Part shown: positions 45,583 through 55,395 of the stretch, in pieces
Layout: each line of letters starts with the position of its first letter
How positions within the stretch are numbered: position 1 is the first letter of the stretch
Assembly (NCBI RefSeq): GCF_012489685.1
Contig: NC_080044.1
Location: forward strand, 28,562,369-28,626,368
Direction of reading: 5' to 3'
Origin: Lotus japonicus
Lineage: Eukaryota; Streptophyta; Magnoliopsida; Fabales; Fabaceae
Length of the DNA stretch: 64,000 nucleotides
Translations under genes and position numbers: made by a program
Notes under the pieces: model-generated
Database searches by the model: none
Told to the model about the DNA's origin: nothing
What the model saw: the letters and a program-made list of their open reading frames with translations, nothing else

Positions 45583-48313
45583 CTCAGCGTGCGATATAGG
45601 TCAACCACGGCGTTTGCAGAGCTATGAGTGGTTGCAAGAGGTTGCTTTCATGACCTTAAAAGCCTGCCACCAATCCTGAGCTCAGCAAGTCAGGCGTCGC
45701 GACATCTACGATCGGAGTAACCGATCGGTCGGATATGGATTGTGACTCGTTCCTCAGAGTGTCCTATTAGACTGGCCAAGGCCAGGTTTCGTCGTAGGAT
45801 TGTCCCATAAAAGTAGTCTCTCATCTCTGGCCTCAAGCTTACTAAGGCCGAGCTAGATGGTGGGATCGTCCTGTAACATTAGTCCCTCAGCTATGGCCTC
45901 GAGCTTAATGAGATCGAGCTAGATGGCATTCTGATAGACTTGCAATGTCCCTATTGCGTTTAGTTACATTAAGTAATTGCGCGTCATGAGGCACGTCATT
46001 TGATACCGCGATGGTCGGTCTTCCAAGTAACGTTGGATATAACACGTCACTTTAGGGCGCGCCGGTTGGAGTTCGGAGGTTTTCTAGTTTAAACGTGTCT
46101 CAAGATGCGTCGTTTAGTCTTCGTGGTTATCCCAAGGTCGCGTCGTTCAAGCTTCTAGGGTTTGAAATTTCGCTTTGTCTTCTGCGCTAACATAAAGAGA
46201 AAAAATTCCTCGGTCTTTGTCCTATAAAAGGGGATGGACCCCTCGTGAGGTTCATTTGCCATATTCGATGGCGATTTTCGACACGACCGAAGTGATTACC
46301 GGCACAGAGAAGGAGATTTGTGGTTTGGTAAAGGCGACTTCCAACGTAGATGGGGCGATTTCCAGTGGGTTTGTCGGCCTACTTCGATCCTTTATCTTTC
46401 CAGAAAGGTACATGCTGGTTATTTCTCTTTAACCTTTTCTTTTTCCGTATGTGCAACTTCATCGACCTAAGCGACTACTCGTCGGGTGATGACGAAAACC
46501 CAATGAGGACCACGTCACATGGTGGCAGCCAATCGCAGAAGGAGCCGACTTGAGAATGTTTCGAGACCAAACTACATCGGTATGCCGAGGTGGTGACTAG
46601 TATTAAGAATCCCGATGTAAGGGGGATCCTAGCAGTTGGGCTAGTCTATGCGCTCGAGTTTTCGGCCGAACCTGTGTTAACTTCTAACATTAGTTACCCT
46701 TCTGTAGATTGTGTCAGGACCATCTTCGTGTTTCGAAGAAATGCTCCTATAAGAAGGCTTATGTGATTGTGCTTCATTAGATTTCACCGTATGAAGAAAA
46801 ATTTGCTTGGATGACCGAGGAGGTCAAGCAGACTCCCATCACGCTCGGTAGGGAACAGGTTGAAAGTCTTGAATCCCACCTGGGGATGTTGGAGGACTTG
46901 GAATATGAGGTGATGGCCCCCTTCCAAACAAGTGGGTTTGCAGTATTTCCTCCTCGAGTTTCTTTATGTACGAGATGGTGGTGAAGAAACTCTGAGTGAC
47001 GTCCTAACTATTTTCGGGTGAACATGCATATACTTGAGGCTTTGAGGCCTTGTGTGCCCTGATGAATCAGTCGAACCCTTCTTTGGATCTTTTCTTAAAC
47101 TTATTTCATGTATCTCAGGTTCTTTACACTAGGGGAAGTCTTAGGTGAGTTTGCAAAGGATCAAGAATTTCAATTTTCTGAAAGCCTTCACCCACTATTA
47201 CAAGGGCTTTAAGCATTTATTCTTTCGTTACGCCTTGGCCAATAACGACGTACAAACTTGGTGGAAGGTTGAGAAAGAAGGTGAGTTGGTGGATAGGTTC
47301 CCAATGACTTGGACAAGGGAAAATTACGACGTCGAGCCCAATCATTTATTGGTCCCCGACTTGAATATCTCTCTCGAGGACTTAGAATTTAAAGGCATCC
47401 TCAGGTCATGTGTCCGAAAGAATAAGGACCAGTCGTTTCTTTTTCACTTTCGAGTATTACTTTTGGAAAGTTCAGACGATGTGATGGCTAGCATAGGTAC
47501 CGGTCATCGGGGCATTATTCCCTTTCCGGTTGGTTCTTTTAATTATTATCACGTGCGATAGTAACTCAGTTTCTTTTATTGCAATTGAGATGGGACCTCT
47601 CGGGAGTGTTTTGAAAGTGGTACGTTGGATGCTTCTCCCAAGGTTGGGGAAGGATTTCATCTAGAGGTTGAGGTCGATGGTGAGGAGCTTCCATTTTTGA
47701 TGCAATCAGTTTGGTTCTCAAAGGCCTGCAACGATGTGGGCATCAGGATCAGCTGCTTCTGTTTGCTATACTAGGGAAGATGAGAAGTATTGTGTTGACT
47801 CGACACGGATCAACTCTCTTGAAAGTTGTTGTTCGCCGCTCGACACAGAACCTGTCAAGCATGCTTCATTTTATGCAGAATGCCATTCCTCAATTCCGCA
47901 GACGTTCGGGCAGGATGAACCTGGTTGAGGCCGAAGTTGCAAAGTTACAGCTCGAGGCTCAGAACCAAGCCATGTTGGCTGCCGAAGCTACATTTGTTGC
48001 CAGTGAGAACGTCGAAAAGTTTCAAAATGCGTCGACGAAGCTTGAGGTGCTTGCAAAGAAGGTTGCGGACTCGAAATTCGATGAGTGAAACGATGAACTT
48101 ATCCTCGCGCTACCACGATAGTGCTCAGCATGCGACGCAGGTCAACTACGGCGCTGCAGGCTACTTTGTCGCGGGTGGTTACGAGAGGTCGCTTTCGTGA
48201 CGTCAAAAGTCTGCCACCACTCTTGAGCTCAGCAAGGCAGGCATCGTGACATGTCAGGTCAGGGTAACCGATAGGTCGGATAAGGATTATGACTCGCTCC
48301 TCGGAGTGTCCTA
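45583..48313 (+). mobile_element. Non-autonomous element with about 190-bp direct repeats and a gag/transposase_28-like gene
   Basis: About 190 bp (GTGCTCAG plus CGTGCGATATAGGTCAACC... to GTGTCCTAT, ending near 45768) is repeated at 48120-48313. The left copy is the one interrupted by the 3-kb solo LTR. Between the copies are a TATA box (TATAAAAGG, 46223-46231), a decayed gene and no reverse transcriptase. I see no primer binding site or polypurine tract, so whether the repeats are LTRs is unsettled. The right copy stops abruptly at AT-rich DNA. Confidence 0.5.
46268..48088 (+). pseudogene. Decayed 'putative gypsy-type transposon' (gag-like) gene
   Basis: An ATG 45 bp downstream of a TATA box opens a frame (MAIFDTTEVITGTEKEICGL) that ends at a possible splice donor near 46408. 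47145-47561 encodes FRYALANNDVQTWWKVEKE and VDRFPMTWTRENYDV, the type of sequence found in plant 'putative gypsy type transposon' / transposase_28-like proteins. 47711-48088 encodes a coiled-coil tail (VEAEVAKLQLEAQNQAMLAAEA). Frames are interrupted, for example near 46960-47150 and 47562. Homology is from memory of family style, so the family name is tentative; a non-functional copy is likely. Confidence 0.45.
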
Positions 48314-50494
48314 TCGATTTGCTGAAGCTACATATGTTAAAAAATACTTTATGTAAAATGATCTCATATAATTATGTTAGATTAAAGAATTTATACTTGT
48401 AAATTTATTTTTCTTCTATATAATAATAGAAATAAATCATATAAAATATATTAATGTTAGATAAATAAAAAATATATATATGGTAAGTAATATGAATATA
48501 TTATTAAAAATGCATGGTTACTAAGTTAAATATGTGTTTTGAATGATTTGTTTGTGGCCTATTGGCACAATGCTTTTTGAAGCTGCAAGGTCCAAGGTTC
48601 AAATTGGAATAGTGACAAAATTTGTTTTAATGATGACCGGCCGATTTTGACCTTTTTTTTTTTTATTATTGACAGGTTCACCGGTCCAACTTCCAGTTCA
48701 ATAATTGTCCGGTTCATTTGTGAGGGTTATTAACCAACACAAAGTGTTGTGGGGTTAAAAATATTGACAAATAGGTATCTATTAGATATGTACTACCAAA
48801 GTATATGTATACTTTATGTAAAAAAAAGTATATGTTTACGTATCATTACTCTAAAGCATTTAAAAAAAAATCAATACTCTCTAAAGAATATTCAAATAAT
48901 CAATCATTATCATCAATATATAAGCAAAATTGACTTTATCCATACATTAATAACAATATTAATTAGTTTTTAAAAATAATTATATTAATAACTAATTGTT
49001 AATTTTTTTCAGTTTTTCATATTTTAAAATAAAAACTATCATTATTAAATTGCACAACTTGAGTAGTTTTTTAAAATAACAATTAAAAGTGAAATTGACT
49101 TTCATTGATTAAAATATTAATTATCTATAAATAAAATTTTACACTATTCATTATATTAATTAATAATTATACAAAATCAATTTCTAACATATAAAATTAA
49201 ATATTAGTATTATAAATTTTTTAAATATTAATCGCAACTTTTGGAAAAATTTAAATCATAATAATAATGATAATAAGTGATATACACAAATAAGAAAAAT
49301 TTACTTGATCCATACATTAGAAACAATATTAATTAGTTTTTAATAATCATTATATTAATAATTTTTTTTTGGTACAATTATATTAATAAATAATTGTAAA
49401 TATTTTCAGTTTTTCATATTTCAGTTTTTCATATTTAAAAATAGAAAAACTGTCAATATTTAAATTCCAAAACTTGAGAAAATTTTAAAAATAATAATGA
49501 CAATAATAACTATTTATAAATAAAATTTAATACTATTCATTATATTAATTAATAATTATAAAAAAATCAATGTCTCATATTGAAAATTAAAAAATAGTAT
49601 TATTTAAATTTTAGTTATTTATCACAACTTTTGGAAAAAATTTATATCATAATAATAATGAAATAATAATAATAATAATGATAAATAAAATTGACTTTTT
49701 TTTTACAGTCATAAATAAAATTGACTTGACCTTTATATTAATTATAATATTAATTAGTAGTTAATAACCTTTTTTATTTTTAACTAATTTGAGATCTTTT
49801 AAATTTATCATATATTAACGTTAAGATTAATATTAATTTAGTTTGAATTATTAGTCAATAATCGAGAAAATAAATTAAGATTAAAATCAATGCTATTAAT
49901 TGTATTAACTATTAATTATCAACTTTTTTTTCCTAAATAATTTTATTAATTATTAAATACAATATTAATTTTCCAGAATTACTTAAATGGTAATTATTAA
50001 ATTTAAATTATTAATTTAATTTGAATAATATTATATTATATATTTACATGAATAGAACTCTATTAATATTTACTGAAATGTCTCAATAAAATTACTTTTT
50101 ATTTTATAGTTAATAATATTTTAATATTTACTTCTTTATATTTTTATAAATATATTTAGTTACTTTTTTTTTACAATTAATATTTAAAAAAAAATGTTGA
50201 AAATAATTTTTTTTGAAAGTGGAAAATAAATTGATATAACGCATGAGAATTATATCACATAGAAAAAATAAGGGAAAATACATCATGTGTTATTCAAATG
50301 TAATTAATAGCATTTTAATATCTATCAAAAAATAGCATTTTAATAGTCGAGAATAGATCAAAACTATTGGAGGGCCTACACAAGCGCGTTTATTAATTGG
50401 GGGAAATTTGAGAAGATTTTGACTATTTTATGCTGCTTTCTATGATGCTCATATCGTAAACTTCCATTATTGTTCTTTCTTTCAAAACACTTTA
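48314..50494. other. Very AT-rich intergenic DNA with degenerate tandem repeats
   Basis: No gene is supported. A unit of about 380-400 bp recurs at least three times. It is marked by ATTGACTT..CC..ACATTA followed by ACAATATTAATTAGT (about 48929, 49307, 49715) and by TTTCAGTTTTTCATATTT (49008, 49408). Long A/T homopolymers are frequent. It could act as the far upstream region of the carrier gene, but no motif is assigned. Confidence 0.55.
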
Positions 50495-50502
50495 CTATAA
50501 AT
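50495..50502 (+). promoter_or_regulatory. Probable TATA box of the dicarboxylate carrier gene
   Basis: CTATAAAT at 50494-50501 lies about 260 bp upstream of the ATG at 50757, followed about 30 bp later by a pyrimidine-rich start region (CTTCCCC). This implies a 5' leader of about 230 nt. Position-based inference. Confidence 0.5.
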
Positions 50503-50756
50503 TCCCTTCCCCTATTCAAAGAAATCCATTTTTTATTTTATCCCTAAACAACATCTCATTCTTTCCACCAGCGTATGTCTCAACTCCTGTTCCATAGCCT
50601 TTGATCTCCATTCTCATGTCATGGTTTCTAGTGAGATGAACCCAAACCCCAATTGGTCATAATCATTGATTCAATTGATTGACATAATCAAATGCACCCC
50701 ACATTCTCTTTTTGATTGATTGCATCAAAGTTGTAAACTTTTCCTCAAATCTCAAA

Positions 50757-51689
50757 ATGGGTATCAAGGGTTTCGTCGAAGGAGGCATAGCATCCATGAT
50801 TGCAGGGTGTTCCACACACCCTCTTGATCTCATCAAGGTCCGAATGCAGCTCCAAGGAGAGGCCCAATCCCAAAACCTCCGACCCTCTCTCGCTTTCAAC
50901 CCAACCTCTACCCACCCACCACCACCGGCGGCGGCCAGGCCGGGTCCCATCGCCGTCGGCGTTAAGCTAGTCCAACAGGAAGGCTTCGCCGCACTATTCT
51001 CCGGCGTCTCCGCCACCGTTCTCCGCCAGCTCCTGTACTCCAGCACTCGCATGGGGCTCTACGACATGATGAAGAAGAAATGGTCCAATCCCAACGGCAC
51101 CATGCCACTCACGAACAAGATCGCGGCGGGGCTGATAGCTGGCGGAATTGGCGCTGCCGTCGGGAACCCCGCCGACGTGGCAATGGTCCGAATGCAGGCC
51201 GACGGGAGGCTCCCACCGGCGCAGCGGCGGAACTACAAGTCCGTGGTCGACGCGATCACGAGGATGGTGAAGGACGAGGGCGTCACCAGCCTGTGGCGCG
51301 GCTCATCGCTCACGGTGAACCGCGCCATGCTGGTGACGGCGTCGCAGCTTGCTTCGTACGACCAGTTTAAAGAAATGATCTTGGAGAGGGGCTTGATGGG
51401 TGACGGGCTCGGGACTCACGTGACCGCGAGCTTCTCAGCAGGTTTTGTGGCGGCAGTTGCGTCGAACCCCGTGGACGTGATCAAGACGAGGGTGATGAAC
51501 ATGAAGGTGGAGCCAGGGGCGGCGCCACCGTACTCCGGTGCTATTGATTGCGCCTTGAAGACGGTGCGCGCGGAAGGTCCCATGGCTCTTTACAAGGGTT
51601 TTATTCCCACGATCTCGAGGCAGGGACCCTTCACGGTTGTGCTTTTCGTGACGTTGGAACAGGTTCGTAAGTTGCTTAAGGATTTCTAG
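50757..51689 (+). CDS. DIC1: Mitochondrial dicarboxylate carrier (plant DIC/UCP5 group)
   Basis: An intronless frame encodes 310 residues from the ATG at 50757 (MGIKGFVEGG); upstream in-frame sequence has no ATG. Seen: the three-fold mitochondrial carrier repeat with signatures PLDLIKVRMQ (about 22-31), NPADVAMVRMQADG (about 140-153) and NPVDVIKTRVMNM (about 239-251), and six predicted membrane segments. A Pro/Ala-rich loop (about 55-65) separates repeat-1 helices, as in plant DICs. The second signature lacks the usual Lys, also a DIC/UCP5 trait. Known: Arabidopsis DIC1-3 exchange malate, oxaloacetate, succinate, phosphate and sulfate across the inner mitochondrial membrane and are intronless; DIC1 is also called UCP5. 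Inferred: same transport role; DIC1 versus DIC2/3 is uncertain. Coding GC content is high compared with the AT-rich flanks. A young retrotransposon sits 452 bp after the stop. Confidence 0.95.
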   Translation: MGIKGFVEGGIASMIAGCSTHPLDLIKVRMQLQGEAQSQNLRPSLAFNPTSTHPPPPAAARPGPIAVGVKLVQQEGFAALFSGVSATVLRQLLYSSTRMGLYDMMKKKWSNPNGTMPLTNKIAAGLIAGGIGAAVGNPADVAMVRMQADGRLPPAQRRNYKSVVDAITRMVKDEGVTSLWRGSSLTVNRAMLVTASQLASYDQFKEMILERGLMGDGLGTHVTASFSAGFVAAVASNPVDVIKTRVMNMKVEPGAAPPYSGAIDCALKTVRAEGPMALYKGFIPTISRQGPFTVVLFVTLEQVRKLLKDF

Positions 51690-52141
51690 AGTTTCTGAGG
51701 CGTATGCAGGTTCAAAGTGCTGATATACTAAGGAGGCAAAGTTGTTTGTTTTTTAGGGCATTCTTGGAAATTAGAATGACAAATAGACTTGCATATTTTG
51801 ATTTTTCTAGTGGGTGCCATGGTGGCAATGTTTCAAAGGCTTCTTAGGAAATGTTATATTTTTTTTCCTTCACTAAGTTTTTATCTTAGGTTTTTCTGGT
51901 GATTGAATTGTTTCCTCTATTTAATGAAAGAATTGTTCTCATGTAGTTTTTCTCATGCAATAAAATCTTTTGTTGTCAAAAACATATCATTCTTTTAGAT
52001 AGTTTGATGTGTGATATTTGAGCCATACTTGAATTGTTTAGTTCAGATATGCCAATTTATTTGGCATGATTTAACTATTAGCATTTGTGATTGAGAAATT
52101 AGAATGCAGTTGTGGTATTCTTTAGTTGATGGCATCTTTTG
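51690..52141 (+). other. 3' flank of the carrier gene up to the retrotransposon
   Basis: Contains the 3' UTR with AATAAAATC (51959-51967) as a likely poly(A) signal, then short unique sequence. The TTTTG at 52137-52141 is the left target duplication of the Copia element. Confidence 0.6.
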
Positions 52142-53015
52142 TGAAATTCTAGATCCCTTAGAACAAATGTCCTGCACGATGCTGGGACAATCGATTAGAA
52201 CATCATATGACTGAAAGGCATGAACACAAAACAACAAACAACTATAAGAAACAAGACACAGGAAGTTGTTAACCCAGTTCGGTGAAACTACACCTACGTC
52301 TGGTTAGCTTTCGCCCAATGAAAAGGAATTCCACTATCTCAAGAACTAGGTATTACAGACACACATGAACACATCAAGTTCATTGTTCTTAACCTAATCT
52401 ACCCAGTGGTATTCTACTTAGAACCACAGCCTAAGTATGAGAGCCCCTCTCACTTTTCCTCAATCACTGCCATAGTGATTGGTAACAACAATAACACAAG
52501 GTTTGTTTGACACTCAAACACAAACAGAACTCAGTCTCACTTTATAGAATCAGTGAGCAAGACGAGTTCACAACTAACAAAGACAAAGAACAACTTACAC
52601 TCTTAAGAACACTTGATCTTCAAGGTAATTCTCTCGATCACTTCAAGGTTCAGGTCTTTGTCTATATATACTTCAGCAGAGGCGGCTAGGGTTTATTTGG
52701 GCTGAAGAACACTTTGATCTAACTCATATCAGTAGAGAATCTTCCAAGATCTGATATGAGTGATCAACAAATAAAATAGAAACAAATCTTTTTAGTCACA
52801 GATTTGCTCCAACAAAAACAACCCGCAACTGTCTCCCAACAATCAGTTACTTGACCTTCAAGTAAGCACAGAACATACCATAAAGCATAACCATAAGGGA
52901 CCCACTTGCATGCCAGCAGGGGCGGATGTCCTGGCCTTCACCAAGGCAGATGTCACAACATCGGCTAGGACATCAGGTTGTTTTTAACAAAATTGATGAC
53001 AACAAAGGAACAACA
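52142..53015 (-). repeat. 3' LTR of the Sirevirus-type element
   Basis: 874 bp; on the minus strand it starts TGTTGTTCC and ends GAATTTCA. Contains the conserved section with CCCAGTTCGGTGAAACTACA (plus strand about 52272-52291) seen in SIRE LTRs and a TATATA box region (52661-52668 on plus). A chance 60-codon open frame in it recurs in the other LTR. Confidence 0.95.
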
Positions 53016-53400
53016 ATCTCCCCCTTTGTCAAATTTTGTCTAAAAACAACTTCACTACCAGAGAGGGAAAAAATATCAAAATCATCAGAGTCAGCAGCAG
53101 AAATACCCCCCCTCAAACCAATGCATCCACAACAGCCAAAACACGGAGGAACTCCCCCTCAAAAGATGCATCCAAATAAACACTGCCTAAAGTATATAGA
53201 ACCCATATGCATAGCAGTACAAACTAAAACAACCACACTTGGTAACACTTGAACAGAAGCTAGCTTGAAGCACTTGAACATAAAAGATCTCCTGAACTTG
53301 TCTTGACAAAGCTGCATACTTATTACATAACATAACCAGAATACCAAGTCTTCAAAAAAAACAAAGTACAACACACTACTACTCCCCCTTTTTAGCACAA
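53016..53400 (-). other. Multiple polypurine tracts upstream of the 3' LTR
   Basis: On the minus strand, GGGGGAG-type tracts occur next to the LTR (53016-53031, AAAGGGGGAGAT, the functional position) and again near 53106-53113, 53157-53163 and 53384-53392. Repeated PPT-like tracts in this non-coding zone have been described as a Sirevirus feature. No coding frame of interest lies here. Confidence 0.75.
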
Positions 53401-53448
53401 ATTTGGCAAAGGTGGAAAGAATTTAACCAAGGCCAACTAAAAAATCAA

Positions 53449-55173
53449 CTAGGAGATGCACTCATCATTTTCTGCAGATCCTTCCTTCTCACCATCAGCT
53501 GCATGCTCACCCTCTTGACCAGCTTCCCCTTGGAGAGTTTGAATGAGAGCATCCACCTTAATCTTCCTAGCAGCAGCAATCCTGATCGTCTCTTGAAGTT
53601 CCTTGGAAATGGCCTCAAGTTCAGCAATGACACTGTGAGTGCCTGAGGCAGACATAGAGGCAGGAACAGATGTCCTACTGGATGACAGATCAATGTCCAG
53701 GACATGAGGGTCCAGGAACAACCGTTGGTCCAAGGTGATGAGAGGGCCTTTGAGCACAGAAACATCATCAACAGTGAGGATATTAGGATGTTGTTTCAGA
53801 ATGATAGCAGTCAGTAAAGAAGGAAAATAGATGGGGAGTTTCACAGCACATGTCTCTGCATGCTTCAAGGTTTGGGAAAACACAAAGTTGCCAAAGTCAT
53901 AAGCAATTTCAGTCCCAATGCGATAGAGAAGCTTGGCAAGCATAGCAGAAACAGCAGAAGTATGGTTAGAGGGAACCCAATTCACCACTCCAATCCTATT
54001 CAAAATAGCATACTTCACACTCAGAACCCCAGTTGACAGAAGCTTCTTAGCAGGCCACTTCTTTACTCTTCCAGTAGTCAATTCCTCAGCAACCGTATCC
54101 AGAGAAAGTTCTTCTTCAACAAATTCAACCACACTTCTTCCAAGGGTTTGGTTGATGATAGCAGGAGAGAAATTCACACACTTACCCCTGACAAACACTT
54201 TCCTGAATTCAGGACAGGCAGAATTATTAACATCATCAGAGAGATTGACAATAAATTCCTTCACAAGCTTGTCATAGCATTTTCCTATGTTCATCACAGT
54301 CTGCCTCAACCCTGCTTTTGCAATCAAGGCAATGATCTCTTTGCAGGCTAACACATCAGAATCAATCTCCCTCTCTCTGGCAACACGTCTTTGATAGACA
54401 TATTTCCATTTGAAGGCATTTTCTGGAGCATGAATAGACACATTATCTAGAGGAACATTAGGAATATCTGAGGGAATACGCTTACCAGAGAACATTTTCT
54501 TCTCAGAGGCAGTGATGTCCAGGACATCACCTTCAACATCTGATTCAGTCTCCAAATCAATTCTGGAAACTTTATGCTTTTTCCCAGTAGTCTTCTTGGC
54601 TTTCTTCCCAGATGATTCCACAGCTTTCTGCTTGCCTTTCCGTGACGCATCAGTTGCCCTTGATTTTGAAGATCCAGTAGTGATCTTGGTTTTCTTCTTC
54701 TTGACAACAGGGGTTTCTTCAACAGATGCTCTTCTTCGCTTAAGCATTCTGGTAGCAACACTCGCCAGAGGCACATCCTCTGAATCTTCATCATCAGAGA
54801 CATCATGAACAATAGGAGGGGTCTTCATCGATTCCTCTGACAAAACATCCGTTGAGTTTGCAGCCTTGGAATCAGAACTCTTGGATGAAGAGGAAGAATC
54901 CTTTGAGAGTGAAACTTCATTGGCAGGCTTATCAGACAATGTCGCGACATCATCTTCATCATTTGCAGAGACAGAAGTGTTGGAGACTTCCTCAGGCACA
55001 GGGGCTTCTGGGTTTTGCATTGGGGTTGCACGAGACTTGTAGTGCTTCTTGGAAGGAGTTCTTGAGTTCTTCTTTGATTGAGTGGAAGAACTTGTGTGCA
55101 AACCCATAACCCTAGCACCACCAGCAGTTCTCTCTATCTTTCCTTTCATAGACTCTTTCTTGCTTGAAGACAT
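53449..55173 (-). CDS. Second ORF in envelope position of the Sirevirus-type element
   Basis: 574 residues from the first ATG (55173, minus strand), uninterrupted. Seen: a Ser/Lys-rich N-terminus with acidic clusters (DEDD, SDDEDSED) and basic nuclear-type signals (KRRR, KKKKTK); a folded-looking middle (about 215-470) with ENAFKWKYVYQRRVA, FRKVFVRGKCVNFSPAIIN, LSVKYAILNRIGVVNWVPS and AVKLPIYFPSLL; a short C-terminal coiled coil (LEAISKELQETI). Similar proteins are annotated in legumes as envelope-like or putative plant transposon protein. No signal peptide and no convincing membrane anchor are visible, so a true envelope role is doubtful. It follows the pol stop by 222 bp. Function unknown. 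Confidence 0.8.
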   Translation of the reverse strand: MSSSKKESMKGKIERTAGGARVMGLHTSSSTQSKKNSRTPSKKHYKSRATPMQNPEAPVPEEVSNTSVSANDEDDVATLSDKPANEVSLSKDSSSSSKSSDSKAANSTDVLSEESMKTPPIVHDVSDDEDSEDVPLASVATRMLKRRRASVEETPVVKKKKTKITTGSSKSRATDASRKGKQKAVESSGKKAKKTTGKKHKVSRIDLETESDVEGDVLDITASEKKMFSGKRIPSDIPNVPLDNVSIHAPENAFKWKYVYQRRVAREREIDSDVLACKEIIALIAKAGLRQTVMNIGKCYDKLVKEFIVNLSDDVNNSACPEFRKVFVRGKCVNFSPAIINQTLGRSVVEFVEEELSLDTVAEELTTGRVKKWPAKKLLSTGVLSVKYAILNRIGVVNWVPSNHTSAVSAMLAKLLYRIGTEIAYDFGNFVFSQTLKHAETCAVKLPIYFPSLLTAIILKQHPNILTVDDVSVLKGPLITLDQRLFLDPHVLDIDLSSSRTSVPASMSASGTHSVIAELEAISKELQETIRIAAARKIKVDALIQTLQGEAGQEGEHAADGEKEGSAENDECIS

Positions 55174-55395
55174 GATGAACTGGTAAAGCAAACGGACAAA
55201 TACAAGAAATTGAGAGAAATGTAAGTGATGAGAACCAGAAATTGTTAGAGCAAGATTGACAACTTGTGAGATTGTGATGAAGCCATTGGTGATGATTATA
55301 TAGCAGTTGTGTGAGAAGGAAGCAATGATGTCACAACGGCAGTTAATGGTAGTTACGAGGAAACTAGCCGTTAGACAGAAAAGGGGCTTTAATTG

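Noticed and set aside
50663..51052. 129-codon minus-strand frame overlapping the carrier gene
   Set aside because: Antisense shadow of a GC-rich coding region; no independent features.
53933..55109. Several plus-strand frames opposite ORF2 of the retroelement
   Set aside because: Shadows of the 574-codon ORF; low-complexity products.
53449..55173. Evidence of an infectious retrovirus
   Set aside because: Gag-pol is interrupted and ORF2 lacks a visible signal peptide or membrane anchor; the element is a chromosomal retrotransposon.
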